Source: Amylostereum areolatum (Eukaryota > Basidiomycota > Agaricomycetes > Russulales > Stereaceae). Taken from it: a stretch of 64,000 bases of DNA. The stretch covers positions 1 to 64,000 of the forward strand of contig SAXG01000107.1 of assembly GCA_012932865.1 (NCBI GenBank). The letters run 5' to 3'. Position 1 is the first letter of the stretch. The number at the start of each line of letters is the position of its first letter. The notes beneath the pieces were generated by a model that saw only the letters and a program-made list of their open reading frames with translations, ran no database searches and was not told where the DNA came from. This document shows positions 48,743 through 60,300 of the stretch, one piece after another. The translations under genes and the position numbers were made by a program.

Positions 48743-49187
48743 AGTGAGTAGTACAGGATCGCCGGCGACACTGATGAGTGACAGCTGTGTGGCAAAGAAT
48801 GTGGCAAAGTTCAAACCAAGTTCAATTTCAACTTCAAACCCGAGTCCGAATCAAATCGGCACGTGGTGGGAACTTTCCGTTCGCGTTCAAAGTAAGCGCC
48901 GGGTTAAACCTTCTTCATCTTGTTGACGTTGCGTTCAACCCTTTCTCGTGCAATTTACCTATGGCATACCCGATTCGGAGCGTTTTTATGGTCAGGGTGT
49001 ATCATGGTCGCGTCGACGGAAGTCCAGCCATTATCCGCCATTGGCAAAGTCGATGCCACTGTGGCGGCTGGCCACTGACTTGGGTGGCAAATATTCCATT
49101 GTTCCTCCACAATGAAAAGATATATAAGGTCCCATCGCAAGTCAGCCAACGTTATATCCCCTACCTCCTCTCCCCTCGGGTTACAAC
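48743..49187. promoter_or_regulatory. Divergent promoter region of family members 2 and 3
   Basis: TATATAAG at 49121-49128 lies about 60 bases before the member 3 start codon and is a convincing TATA box. No clear TATA box was seen for the minus-strand gene. Confidence 0.5.
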
Positions 49188-50097
49188 ATGAACAACCGCT
49201 ATTCTGACGACGAATTCCCCACTGGCACTCGCCAGAGACGTGGGCGGCGCGCCTATGATGATGAGCACGACGATGGAACCTACGCGGACCCCCATGGAGT
49301 ATACGTAGGCGCACCTGACGATGATGGAGACGATGCGGATTACACCGAACCTTCGAAAGGGAAACGCAAGCGCAAGGCCAAGAAACAGCCTTCCACGAAG
49401 AAGAAATCCCAAGACTCTGCGACACAGCCCCGGACTATTAACAATGTATGTCTTCACAATTACAGCGTTGGACACATCCGACTTACCGACGTACCATAGG
49501 GCCCAACGGACTGGATGATGGGACGATTCGACCTTGCCCTGCCTTCCCGCTTCCCTCAAGGGAATGCAATCGCAGTTCACGCGTCTCGTCCTCGAGATGG
49601 CGCCCCCGTACAACGGAACTGGGAAGCACTATTGGTTCAAGTTTGATTTTGGGTTTATGTGGGGAATCGCGCGGTGCAACGCGTCGAATATGTCCGGTGT
49701 TGGGCAGCCATTCATATGGCGCGGTTTCGTCGATGAAGACCAGATGGCGTTCGGCAACGGGTGCACGGGCACGCTTGTCAACAATTCTCGAGGACAGATC
49801 ACGTTTTCCGTTTGCGGAAACGTGTTTGGGAGGTCAGGCTTGAAGTGCCAAGGTGTGCTAGAGGTGGGGACGGCGGACACGGTGTATTGGATGGATCATC
49901 CCAAGTATTGGAAACGGCTCTTCCGAGGTATCAACGAGAGGGAGCGGGCGAGACAGGAAATGATGGCCTCCGGTACTGGGGGAAAGAACCGCGCAATGGC
50001 ACAACCGTATGCGGATACTCCGGATCCGATATGGGATACGCCAGTGGACGACCCGGAGAGGATTTACGAGGGTCGTCTTCCCTCCGACACAGACTAG
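49188..50097 (+). CDS. Divergent member 3 of the unknown family, possible frameshift
   Basis: Exon 1 encodes a charged segment starting MNNRYSDDEFPTGTRQRR and ending with a basic KGKRKRKAKKQ block, unlike exon 1 of members 1 and 2. The intron (GTATGT to CCATAG, about 49447-49500) leads to an exon that first reads WMMGRFDLALPSRFPQG. About 60 bases later the conserved continuation (LEMAPPYNGTGKHYWFKFDF, GIARCNASN, FIWRGFVDEDQMAF, ITFSVCGNVFG) is in a different frame, to a stop at 50095-50097. This implies a one-base frameshift, or an exon boundary I could not find. Family membership is clear by comparison with 33470-34774; integrity is uncertain. Confidence 0.6.
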
Positions 50098-50428
50098 AGC
50101 GAGGGCCAAACTTGAAGATGTTATGACAGGTGGCGAGGGTGAGGAAAGGCGGGAACTTGAACGGCTATGGTCAACATTGAGTCGGCGACCGCGAATAGAC
50201 GTAGGAAAATCATAACCAAGACATCTCGGATATTTTGCGTATACACACTGTACAATCCTACCTAGAAGATAGGCATAACAATGACTTCTTGGATGAAAAG
50301 TTGGAAGACCACCGATGCCGCGGAGATACAGTCAGCCGACGGCAAAGACGAGGGAACGAAGGAATGGCAAACATTGTTTGAGTCAAGACAGTAGTAAGCA
50401 ACCTTGTACTTAGACCGCCTTCCCTTGA

Positions 50429-53400
50429 TCATTCGACCACCCTCCATGGTCTATCCACGTTCGCATCCGCCTCGTTCACCGCCTCCGCGCCGTCCAGCGC
50501 CAATTCCGCCATCCGCATCGCAAACTCATTCATGTCTCTCGCTCCCAGATCCCGGAACTCCGCATCGTATCCTCCGCTATCGCGCACATGTGCGTAGGGA
50601 TCCCAGGAGATGGGTATGCCCCTCCATCCACGGTTTACATATATGTAATTGAGGAAATAGCGCCACAAGGGGTCGAGCGAGAGCACCGCGGGATCGCCTA
50701 CAATGATCAACAGGGCTTGCGCACGAGTTACCGCCACTGAAAAGTGATAAGGGTGATATATCGAAGTATGGATGTAATAGGCATACCGTTGAATCGGCGC
50801 GGGTTGGCGACGAATCCCAGAGTGTGTTGTAGGTCATGTTCAACATATTCCCGGCTGCTTCTAACGGTTGATATGATGATGATGCGCCGCTCCTGCACGA
50901 TGGATTGAAGTCGGAGAAATGAGCATCTTAGTTCACTTGTAAAGATCTGAAGACGCATACCTGTCCTTGGAACTCTTCTACGGAGCCCACTTTGATGTCC
51001 TCAGCAAAAGGCCGTAGAAGGGTCCGCAGCTTCTGACACTGGGCGTGGTAGGGGGCGATTATTCCAATCTCGTTATTGGCTGGGAATCCTTGGGTCAGAC
51101 AAGGAAGCTACGATTGGTTAAAACCCACCCACAGACTCGAAGACGCCTGTCGCTGCGTAGAGCTTCGACGTAGGCCTTGACTTGCTGGACCTCGTGAATG
51201 TTGAAAAACGAAGGCGACGATGCCTCCCGGACATCCCTGCCCGACATCGCATGGAACAATATGGGGAAGTTGCCTGAGGGGAGGACGGCGCTGCCCAAGC
51301 AAGAGTCTATAACCTTGGTCTCGCCGCACGGCTCCAATTCGCCTCTGTAGAATCGCTCGTTCGGAAACTTGAGGATCGCCTCATGGGAACGATAATTCTG
51401 AGTGAGCTTGACCACGCTGTAAGCCATTTGTCAGTACCGATGGGAGCGGCAGAGAAGAACCAATATTCACGTCACGCCATGCCCCTTCCGCTCGTCATAT
51501 ATGTCCTCTTTCATCAGCCGCTCCATGTAACTTATGTCTAACGTTAACATCCGCGCAACTGAAGAACGGATGATAGGCCCGAGTTGCTTTGGATCGCCGG
51601 CAAGAACAACATTTGTCTTCTGGTCAGCCATGGTCTTGATAGAAATCATAACCTCCGGCTCTGTTGCCTGGCCAGCTTCATCCACAAAGATGTGCGAGAA
51701 GTGACCACGAGGAAGACCTATCCCATAGGCGAAGGAAGCGGAGACGCAAGTGGACACTATGACACGCAAGCGCCTGACCGTGGCCAATGGCGGAAGCGAA
51801 AAATGCCCGTTCACGTCGATGTCAAAAGTTCGTCCGGTACAGTGTCCTTGAATCGACTGGGAGCACAATAACGGAATAACTGGTCTGTCCCAAGCATCAC
51901 AAGTCTCGATGCGATAAGATCGGCAGCCGAATTGCTCGGCGCGCACGCCAGGATACGAGCGGATGGATTCTGTTTGAGAACCTGGCGGATGGACTCTACA
52001 AATGTGACCGTCTTGCCGGTACCGGGCCTGAGTGTCTACCGGTCAGTTCGTGCGATGTACTTGGGCAACCAAAGTACTCACGGTCCAAAGATCACGAACG
52101 GCACCAGACCAACAGGCCGATAAACGATCGCTCGGACAGCATCGAGTTGTGGAAGGTTGTCATTGATCAAAGCATTGAACGGGGTTATGTCAGCTTGAGA
52201 CCTCGTCGTACGGCCAATGTGAGATGGGGCGGGGAAAAGTAATCTTTCAGGAGCAAAGTTGGTGTCCAACGCCTGGTGCTGTCTTCTCAGCGGGGAACGG
52301 TTCAGTTTGAAATGGACTATATGTCGCTGGCCTCGCGCTGGGACAGGAAAGGAACTATGGAAACGAAGGCCAACTTCTTCCTTGCGGATGATATGGACAT
52401 GTCCTTCGAACCACTTTCCTCTGGGGCTTCCATGTGGGTGAACGAGAATTAGATCGCCTGGACCGAAGGTTGATTTTGATAGATAGAGATGGCTCGGGAA
52501 GAAGGCAGCGTACCAGTGAGGACGCTAGGGCGGGTTTCTGCCAATCCAGGGACGTAGAGGCTAGTTGGTTATAAGTAACGTGGATCTGGTTTCATTAGTA
52601 CGGAATCCCGCTCACTAATAGTACTGGTTATGCTTGGTCAGTTCGGCTTTCTCAATGTCGTACACCTGTAAGTCGTGCCTGGGCAAACCCGCGCGTCAGG
52701 ACTTGACAAGGACACAAGGAGGAAGAAAACGAACTCCATCCGATACTCTTCCACCCAAATAAGAGTTTTATAGAAGCGACTGTAAGTATTCGCGTTGAGG
52801 GCAGGATGCTCGTCTTGAGCTGGCTGAGAACACTTCTAGTGGAACGCGAAGATAGGACGGAAGAAATGGCCTTGGGCATGTCGGCGGTCGGAAGCTTTGT
52901 AACCCATTTAACCGCACGTCCTGCCGAAGGTTTTACGCCGGGTACAACACTAGCCTCTGGTTCCCGTCTGGTCCGATTTGGGGCGATGTAGGGTTTGGAT
53001 GGTCTGAGGACATCGTAGTCGAGGCGACTGCCCACACTGGCCTTGAGGAGACGGACGATGACGAATTTTTTCGATAGAGCCGTCCGATCATCGAATTGAC
53101 CACGGAAGGTTTGACGAAATGTGACCAATACACGCTTCTCCTGGTTGGGCGACAGGGTCGGTGTAGTCGAGTCCAGTGGTTGGATGAAGAAGCTGAACAT
53201 TACACGTGAATATATGCTTGAGTAGGTGTGGTTTGGGTGAACACGCACCTTGCAGGCACTCGTCTGGCTATTGACAGAGACGAGAAGAGGTTGATAGCGT
53301 CGATCTTCACCTGCGCTGTAGGATCCTTGAGCTTGATGAGCTCTATGGAAGTACCCTCCGTGGCCGCCTCGACCTCAACGACTCCGAAATCGACACCGCT

Positions 53401-54033
53401 GTCCGCATGAGAAACGGTGACGCCAAACTGGTCTCTCTCCGCCTGTCGAAGAGGGTCTTTCCACGCGTCGTTCTCCTCCTTCCGCTTGTGTAAAGGGCTA
53501 GAAACGTGGTCGGGCCACTTCGCCACCTCGACGATCGCCGCACACAGCTCGCAGACGCGGGTCTCCAGGACGGCCTCGATGGGCTCAGTAATATCTTGGA
53601 TGTGCTCGACAGCTTCTTGAATACCGAGAATAGGGTTGACGTCTTCTGTATGCTCGACGGCCTCTCGGCTACCGACGATGGGCTTGTCATCTTGTTCATC
53701 ATTATCGTGAAGAGTGTCGTCCGTTACGTGCACCCCACCTGCACTCGGAACACCCTCACCGCGTCCCACCTGAGAAAGGTGGGCCTGACCATTGATATGC
53801 TGCTTCCACCTCGTCGCCCCGGAGATGCTCCTTCCACAAGGCTCGCAACGGAAGACCTGCCCAGCGCCCGAAATGTTGCTCCTGTGTTTCTTTCCCCGCG
53901 CGTGCGACGCGAACGCGGACGGTGTTCCCAGCGCCATCTGGCACGCTTCGCAATATGTAACCGTATGCCGTAGCACGCATAGCTTGTCCTTGCACGAGCC
54001 TGTGGCGCTATAAGTTGGACAGACTTGAACCAT
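50429..54033 (-). CDS. MOV10/SDE3-like superfamily 1 RNA helicase with N-terminal zinc fingers
   Basis: UPF1-like RNA helicase of the MOV10/SDE3/Armitage group, whose members act in RNA silencing and RNA turnover. The start [19 protein letters not shown] (54033) opens a CCCH-like finger, followed by C2H2-type units ([49 protein letters not shown]). A beta-rich middle region follows. Helicase motifs are present in order: Walker A GPPGTGKT (assembled across an intron near 52020), [10 protein letters not shown], Walker [29 protein letters not shown] and [15 protein letters not shown] motif VI, ending DRPWRVVE at 50429. Many introns. In mushroom fungi such genes are often candidates for silencing of mobile DNA; its presence 2.3 kb from a large transposon is probably coincidence. 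Confidence 0.87.
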
Positions 54034-54222
54034 AGGTGATGCGAGGAAATGGTGTAGGATCTGGGACGATTGAGGCGGGAAAAAAGCGTCCAGCCGTTGC
54101 CGGCTGGATAACGGCAGCGGCTGACCAGTGACAACGCCCCCTTCGAAGCAATCTGGGCTTCTGTACATGTAGACCGGGAGGCAATTTGTTTGACGTGATA
54201 GACGCGGGAGTAAGTAGAGTCT

Positions 54223-54480
54223 CTAGTCGGGCGATGGTAGAAGACAAAGCGCGGCAGTCTCCGCCCACTGCAGTTCGCCTTCTCCCAGTGCCCATTGCTT
54301 GGCCAAGTCCCTACATAACCGTTGACAGTTGATCTCGACAACATGAAAATCATACTTGGATCCTTTCCCAACAATCCTTGCCCCGCTGATGATCCCAGAA
54401 ACACTTTCAGCGGACCAACGCAATGATGGACTTCGGCGAGATGGGTCAAAGACTCAAAATGCGTCTTTGACAAGTTTGTC
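54223..54480 (-). other. Short unidentified coding-like exon fragment
   Basis: A frame reading FDPSRRSPSLRWSAESV, SGIISGARIVGKGSKYDF, HVVEINCQRLCRDLAKQW and ending CLLPSPD just upstream of the helicase gene has protein-like composition. No start, partner exon or family was found. It may be the leftover 3' end of another gene. A 9-base inverted repeat (GTCAAAGAC and GTCTTTGAC) sits at its 5' edge. Confidence 0.3.
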
Positions 54481-55686
54481 GTGGCTCGAACTTCCAAGAC
54501 ACCTTCCACGGTCGACTGTGAGTCGTCTGGCTATCCTCGCGCTGTAGCCTCGCGCTATATGCGTGTTTATGTTGCAGCTGCAGGATCATTGTCGAGAGTG
54601 TAATGGGGCGCGGAGTGAATTGCTATCGGGCGGGCAAACCATGAGACTAGTGACCTTACATCGGGCAAGGCCTTGACTACTGACGTACTTTACACGCTTA
54701 CACCTGGGTCCCATACACGGTTACATGGATTCCGCGGTCAAGAACAAGCAGAGGTCCCTGGTCGATCCAAAGGCTTTCACTTGACCTCTGGCGTACATAC
54801 ATACAACATCAGTTTAGGGGCTCTCGATACTGAGGCGCAGTAAGTACTACACACACTGGCAACCAACAATTTGACCTTCCGTAGTACATACTGCGAGTCT
54901 GCGACATCCCTCCGCGCTAAGTATAACAAGCTCTCTGGTCTTTATTCATCCTGCACTTCTTACTCAGAATGACATTAGATCCGTGACGAGCTTGAAACGC
55001 TAGTTCACCCCGAGTGAAAGTTGACATTGAGCGCTTGAGCTACGTCTTAGGACACGGCCGAAGATCGTGGTGAGTTTATACATTCAACGCCCACCACCGG
55101 TACCTTGCATTCCCCTGCGTCGACGGTGAGAAAGATATTATACGCGCAGCTCACAGAGCGCTTCGGGAGACACTGGTGGCCCCTCAGAGTCTCCTCCGTT
55201 GCTCCCCAGCTGCTCCCCGTCCCCTCCTAGAACAAAGTCGCCCTGCTTGCGCAGTCATAGCCGCGTCACTTTTGCTGGTTGGTCCGAGCTTGGTCTACAT
55301 ACTTACCGTTCCTTCAGGCAATGGATACCAGGACCACCAGCTAGATGACTAGGCCAGCCTTTGTCACACCTGCAGTGAGTGCTGCGCTCCTTCCGTTCAT
55401 AGTCTAACGAGGCGATGAACTTCAGGATACAGGCTATGCCGGCGTCCGACAATCGCGCCCCAGTTCGAAAAAAAAGTCGTGCGGACTCACGGACACGCAG
55501 ACGCCTCACGTCCCGTGGATCGCCCACGGAAGGACTCCTCAGGTGCCTTTCGTTGAAATGGCTCTTCTGGGTAAATTGTTGGTCCCGGGCGACGGCTGTT
55601 GAGACATTATAAAGACCCTCGCGTTCTACCTTCCCAATCATCAACATCTTCTCGCCTTTCATTCATTCAATCACCCCTCCTTCAAT
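54481..55686. other. Intergenic region upstream of LysM-like gene 2
   Basis: No gene recognised. A TATAAAG word at 55608-55614, roughly 75 bases upstream of the LysM-like start, is a good TATA-box candidate. Confidence 0.45.
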
Positions 55687-56422
55687 ATGCTTTTCACGAT
55701 CTCCTTCGTCTCCGTTGTTTTCAGCGCCATGTTCATGAAGTCGCATGCGTCGGGCCCCCGAGTTCAATGTGCTCGTAAGTGCCTCGTCTTGTGTAATGCA
55801 CTGTCATTGGCTGAAAACTGCCGCAGAGAATGTTACCGCTGAGTACGTCTAATAGTCGTCCGCAAACCTTGGCATGGCACGTTATCTGACAGTTATTTGA
55901 CTTTCAGCGCTGGAGACTCCTGCTCTGACATCGCCACCGCAAACGGTATCAGTCTCGCAAAGCTCGAGAGTATAAACCCCGACGTCGACTGTACGTCTTC
56001 CAAATTCGTTTGCATTCTTGTGACTCACCGCAGTTGATCCATCCGTATACAGGCAACTCTACGCTTGCCGACGGTACCGGGCTCTGTCTCAGAGGTACGT
56101 TCTCCGCAGGGCTGTGGCGCTCCTGAGGACTTTGCTGACAGGCGGATCAGAATACACGGCGACTTGCTACGTCAACGACACGGCGACTGAGACAGCATGC
56201 TCACCCCTCCTCACTACGTGGAACATCACCCAGGCTAACTTCGTCCTGATGAATGACAATGTTAACGATGCTTGTGATGACCTCACCGTAGGAAGCAACG
56301 TGAGTAGCTTCTACCTTCTGGGTGCATAGGTCGCTGAGATGGCACTTCTTCGCCAGTACTGTGTCAGCACGGACTACTGCACTGCCAACCCTACCGACGG
56401 CATGTGCACGAGCGGGGTGTAG
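55687..56422 (+). CDS. LysM-like small secreted protein 2
   Basis: Paralogue of the gene at 15406-16151. Signal peptide MLFTISFVSVVFSAMFMKSHA, then a LysM-like block AGDSCSDIATANGISLAKLE with INPDVDC and GTGLCL, then a cysteine-containing part (YTATCYVNDTATETACS, WNITQANFVLMNDNVNDACD, YCVSTDYC) ending MCTSGV. Exons are short (first 55687 to about 55769) and junctions keep frame, with the stop at 56420-56422. The LysM consensus is clearer here than in copy 1 and the exon boundaries agree between the two. Expected to be secreted and to bind chitin-like glycans; role (wall, defence or interaction) not shown by the sequence. Confidence 0.85.
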
Positions 56423-57352
56423 ACGGTGTTTCTCATGTATTCCTTCATGGTAGTTCGGCGGACTGTGCGCGTCCCTCTTGGAGGGCTTTCTTGGGTTTCT
56501 TATTTTAATTTCTTGTCAGGATTCTTCACGGATGAAGTAGTTGGGCTTGTACTTACGCAGGAACTTTAAGGAATGATTGTTATGCGTAGTGCGCACTTAC
56601 ACGCAACATTTTTTCCTCAAGCGCTTTGCGTTTTCAGTCAGTGCAATGCGCATGGCACCTGAGGCCTGAGTGGTCGTCGGTGGTTATTTAATAAGGAACT
56701 CCTCATCGACATCCGAGTCGATTGTCGTGATGGGTTGTTCTCCGGAGGCCAGGAAGGAATTGGCTGACAGGACTTCCTCTGGTTCCCTTCCTTTTTATTC
56801 GAACGGATGCGCTGCAAAAGTAGTAGCTGCTTCACGCCGATGGTACGATGGAGCCATACGCCGGCGCTGGCGGGTGGGAACGGTCCCGTGATCAGAAGGA
56901 CCTGGCGTGTTATTTGGTCGTTGTTTGGGCATATGGGTGCAACGCCTCGTGTTGATCCATGTTCGAGTTTCTGACGGTCCCTCGTCCTCTTCGTCGTTCT
57001 TCCCAAGTTCCTCCCAAGACTCGTATTTTCGGCTCTTTTTCTTCGTCAACTGCTCCCTCTCGTCAAGAGGTTTCTCCTCGACGGTCGGCAGTCGACATCG
57101 ACGACCCAAACGAACTCCGCCACGACCTCACCACCGGCCGTAGATTCCGGTGGACGCGTACCTGACGCTTTTCCTCAACAACAACGACCACAACGTCTCC
57201 AAACTCTGTTGCTCAAGACCTCAAGCCTCGCAACTCTCTCAAGTCTCTCCAGTCTCCTGCTCTGCTCTCATCTTTCTGCACATATTCTCACCATCTTGTC
57301 TTATTAACGATTTATCACGCATCTGTACGACTCAACATCTTCATCCCTCACC
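56423..57352. other. Intergenic region between LysM-like gene 2 and the large disordered-protein gene
   Basis: Nothing recognisable on either strand. The last 250 bases are pyrimidine-rich (CTC/TCT-rich), as is common just before fungal start codons. Confidence 0.4.
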
Positions 57353-60300
57353 ATGCGCGGCACCCTGCTGTCTCGTGCGCTTCCTTCTGACACAATCCGT
57401 GCTCGCTCTCCCTCTCCATCCCTAACTCCTCAACAGCAACACATCCCTACCATTCGTCTCATCTCGGCAACGCCATCGGCCGCAGGCTCGGCCTCGGACG
57501 CGAACAACTCGCTTGCGTCAACCTCCTTCGCCTCTTCCTATGTTGCTGTATCCTCGCCTCTTTCCCCCAAGCCCGAAGATGAGCCCATTCGCAAGAAGCT
57601 CGTACCAAAAAAGTCGAAGCTCGGTATCCTCGGCAGTAGCAGCGGCAAGGTCAAGGAACGCGGCAAGGACCTCTCCGACATTGTTCGTCGTGCGGGCGGT
57701 GCATCCTCTTCCAAAGGCGGGTTTGAAATATACGTGGACCCGACCAACGACCCCGACCTTGGCGAAATCGTCATGGTCAAGAAGAAGAAGAGCCGTGTGG
57801 CCCTCAGTACCATGCAATGGGGTAACACTCTCGAGGAGGTCACTAACGTACAACCTGCCCCCAAATCCGCAACGCTGAAGCCCAAGGGAGAGGATAAGGA
57901 CAAGTGGTGGAGCATCGGTCGCGGGAGGAAGGACTCCAAAGACGGTCGTAAGGCGACCAAGGAGAATGGGAAGGAAAACATCGGGAAGGAAAATGGAAAG
58001 GCTTCCGTACCTCCGCGGACCAAAAGTACGTCCTGTCGATGACATCTTTTTATTGCCTTTTCTTATACTTCCGCCGTAGCACCTGAGCCCCTCAAGACGG
58101 ACTTCAACTCCTCTTCGCGCTCTCGGTTTAATTCGTTGGATTCCCGCACGATGTTGAACACTCCTTCGGAGTATGCGTTCCGTTCCATCTCTTCCGCCCA
58201 AACCCTCACCGTCCCGGACCTGATCTCGGACGACCCCACGACTGATCCTGGCACCCCCGATGAGGTTCATACTCCTACTCTCCTCTCGCCTAACCCCGCC
58301 ACCGGGTCCATCGCCCTTCGTGCCATGCGTTCCATGCGCTCACTTGCACACATTGGTAGTTGGTCCCAGCTCAAGCCTGGAGAGGGAGTCGCGGCGGCTC
58401 CAATAAAGAAGAAGGAGAAGGAACAGTCAGAGCCGAAGAAAAAGAAGAAAAAAGAAAAACAACCTAAAGAAGGAAGGAAAGCTACCATCCGCCAGTGTTC
58501 CGGTAGCAGCTTTGAGGCGGGTCACCCCAGTCCATCTCCCATGGCCACAACCTTCCAGGAGGCGGGACAAGCACCGTCGCGCAAATCCAGTGTCCTCGGC
58601 CTTGGGCTGCCTTCTACCATGCGCTTCGGCACAGCGAGGGCGCTCTCAGTTTCTACCAACGGAGCCCCTCCGCCCGCCCCTAACAGGCTCTCAGCCGGAT
58701 CGTCTGTCAACATGGGCAAGCTCTCCACCGGCTCATCGATCAACTTGGGCATCGTCGGTCGCGGACGGTCGGCTTCGACACTCTCCACGGCGTCTTCGTT
58801 GCGCCCACCTTCCACCGCATCGGGCAATTCCCGCACGTCGTCGACGAGTGCAACGTCCGTCAAGTGGGACGAGCAGGGCTTAGAGACCGTTAAGGAACAG
58901 CGCAAGTTAGAACGCGAGGTTGGCCAGCCCCGGGAAACGCGTCGTGCGTCGGACGGTCGTCGGCGTGCGGCCCTCGCGGATATCTTCCCCGATCAGCTTT
59001 CACGTCCAACATCCCAGGTATCTGCGTCTTCAGCGTCGTCGACGTCCATGAAGTTCCCCGGCAATCCTATTGTCACGATCGAAGAGGCGACGGCCGACGG
59101 CCACGGCGAGAACGATGAGGTCATGTCATACGAGACGCCCAACAAGCGTCGTCGCGCGAGGCCAGTATCGGAGCAAGTGTTGGCTAGGGATAGGCCTGCT
59201 GCTATGTGTGACGACGTTGACGGTAAGTTCTTTTTCCGTTTATCACCATGCGTATCTCACTCGATTACCCAGGGGCTTTGTCGATCTTGGATGCTGCCAC
59301 AAACGAACTAGCCTCCTTGATCAGTCGTCTTGACCTCGAAGCGACACCTGGCACCCCGGATAGGACGCCATTGCGTCTGTCGCCCAGCCTCACCAACCTC
59401 CTGGCGAACTCTCCGCGCGTGGGATCGAAGGCGAACGGCAGTCCTGTCAGAAAGCTTCCACCGACCGCAGCCAGCACCAGGGGTCCTTCAGGTCTGCGCA
59501 CTAGTACCGCGTCCGTCACTTCCCTTCGCCCGTATGCCCAATCCCGCAGTACTGCGACAGCTTCAGATCCTAAGGCTCCCGCGACATGGTCGCGCTTGGG
59601 GAAGCAAATTGCCCCTTGGCCTATCTCGCCCACGAAACCAGCGACGGAGCGAACGGCGAGTGTCCCGGCCCCCAGTGCTCCTGTTTTCCGTATGACGCAC
59701 AAGCGTACTTTGAGTCCCGCTCCTGCGGAGGAGCCTCCCCTGGTGTTCCGCCCTCTCCAGCCTGCCAAGTCCAAGCAATCAACGCTGTCCCAATCGACTT
59801 CTTCCCGCTCTTCCAGCCAGAAGTTATCGACGCCGCCCATGGCCATTGGATCGAACCCTGCGCCATCCTCCGTCACGTTTGGATCCAGGCCGTCGAAGAT
59901 CGCGAAGCTGAGTTTGGAGAGCAACAAGGGCGATGAACGATCCCCGACTCCGGTGTTCCGTAGGGCTGAGGGCCCTCACCCACCTCCCTCGCTGTGGCTC
60001 GAGACGAAGGGCAGCATGACTAGTGTGTTGTCCGACGGCTTGCGTAGCCCCATTACAGCTGAAGCGAGGAAAGGCCTTGGTTTGGCCGGTACCCTGGGAG
60101 GCTCTGTGGGTTCCGTCGAGGAGGACCGTTGCATCGAGTCGGATGACCCCGATTCCGACATACCGAACGAGCTGCAGGCGATTCTCTTGCACGGTGACAA
60201 TGACCGATTCGAAGACACCATGTCGTTCAACCCTATCCATATGGCTCGTCCGCCCCCATCGCCGGGTTCTCCTCCGGGGATGCCCCTCCCTACCCCCGAT

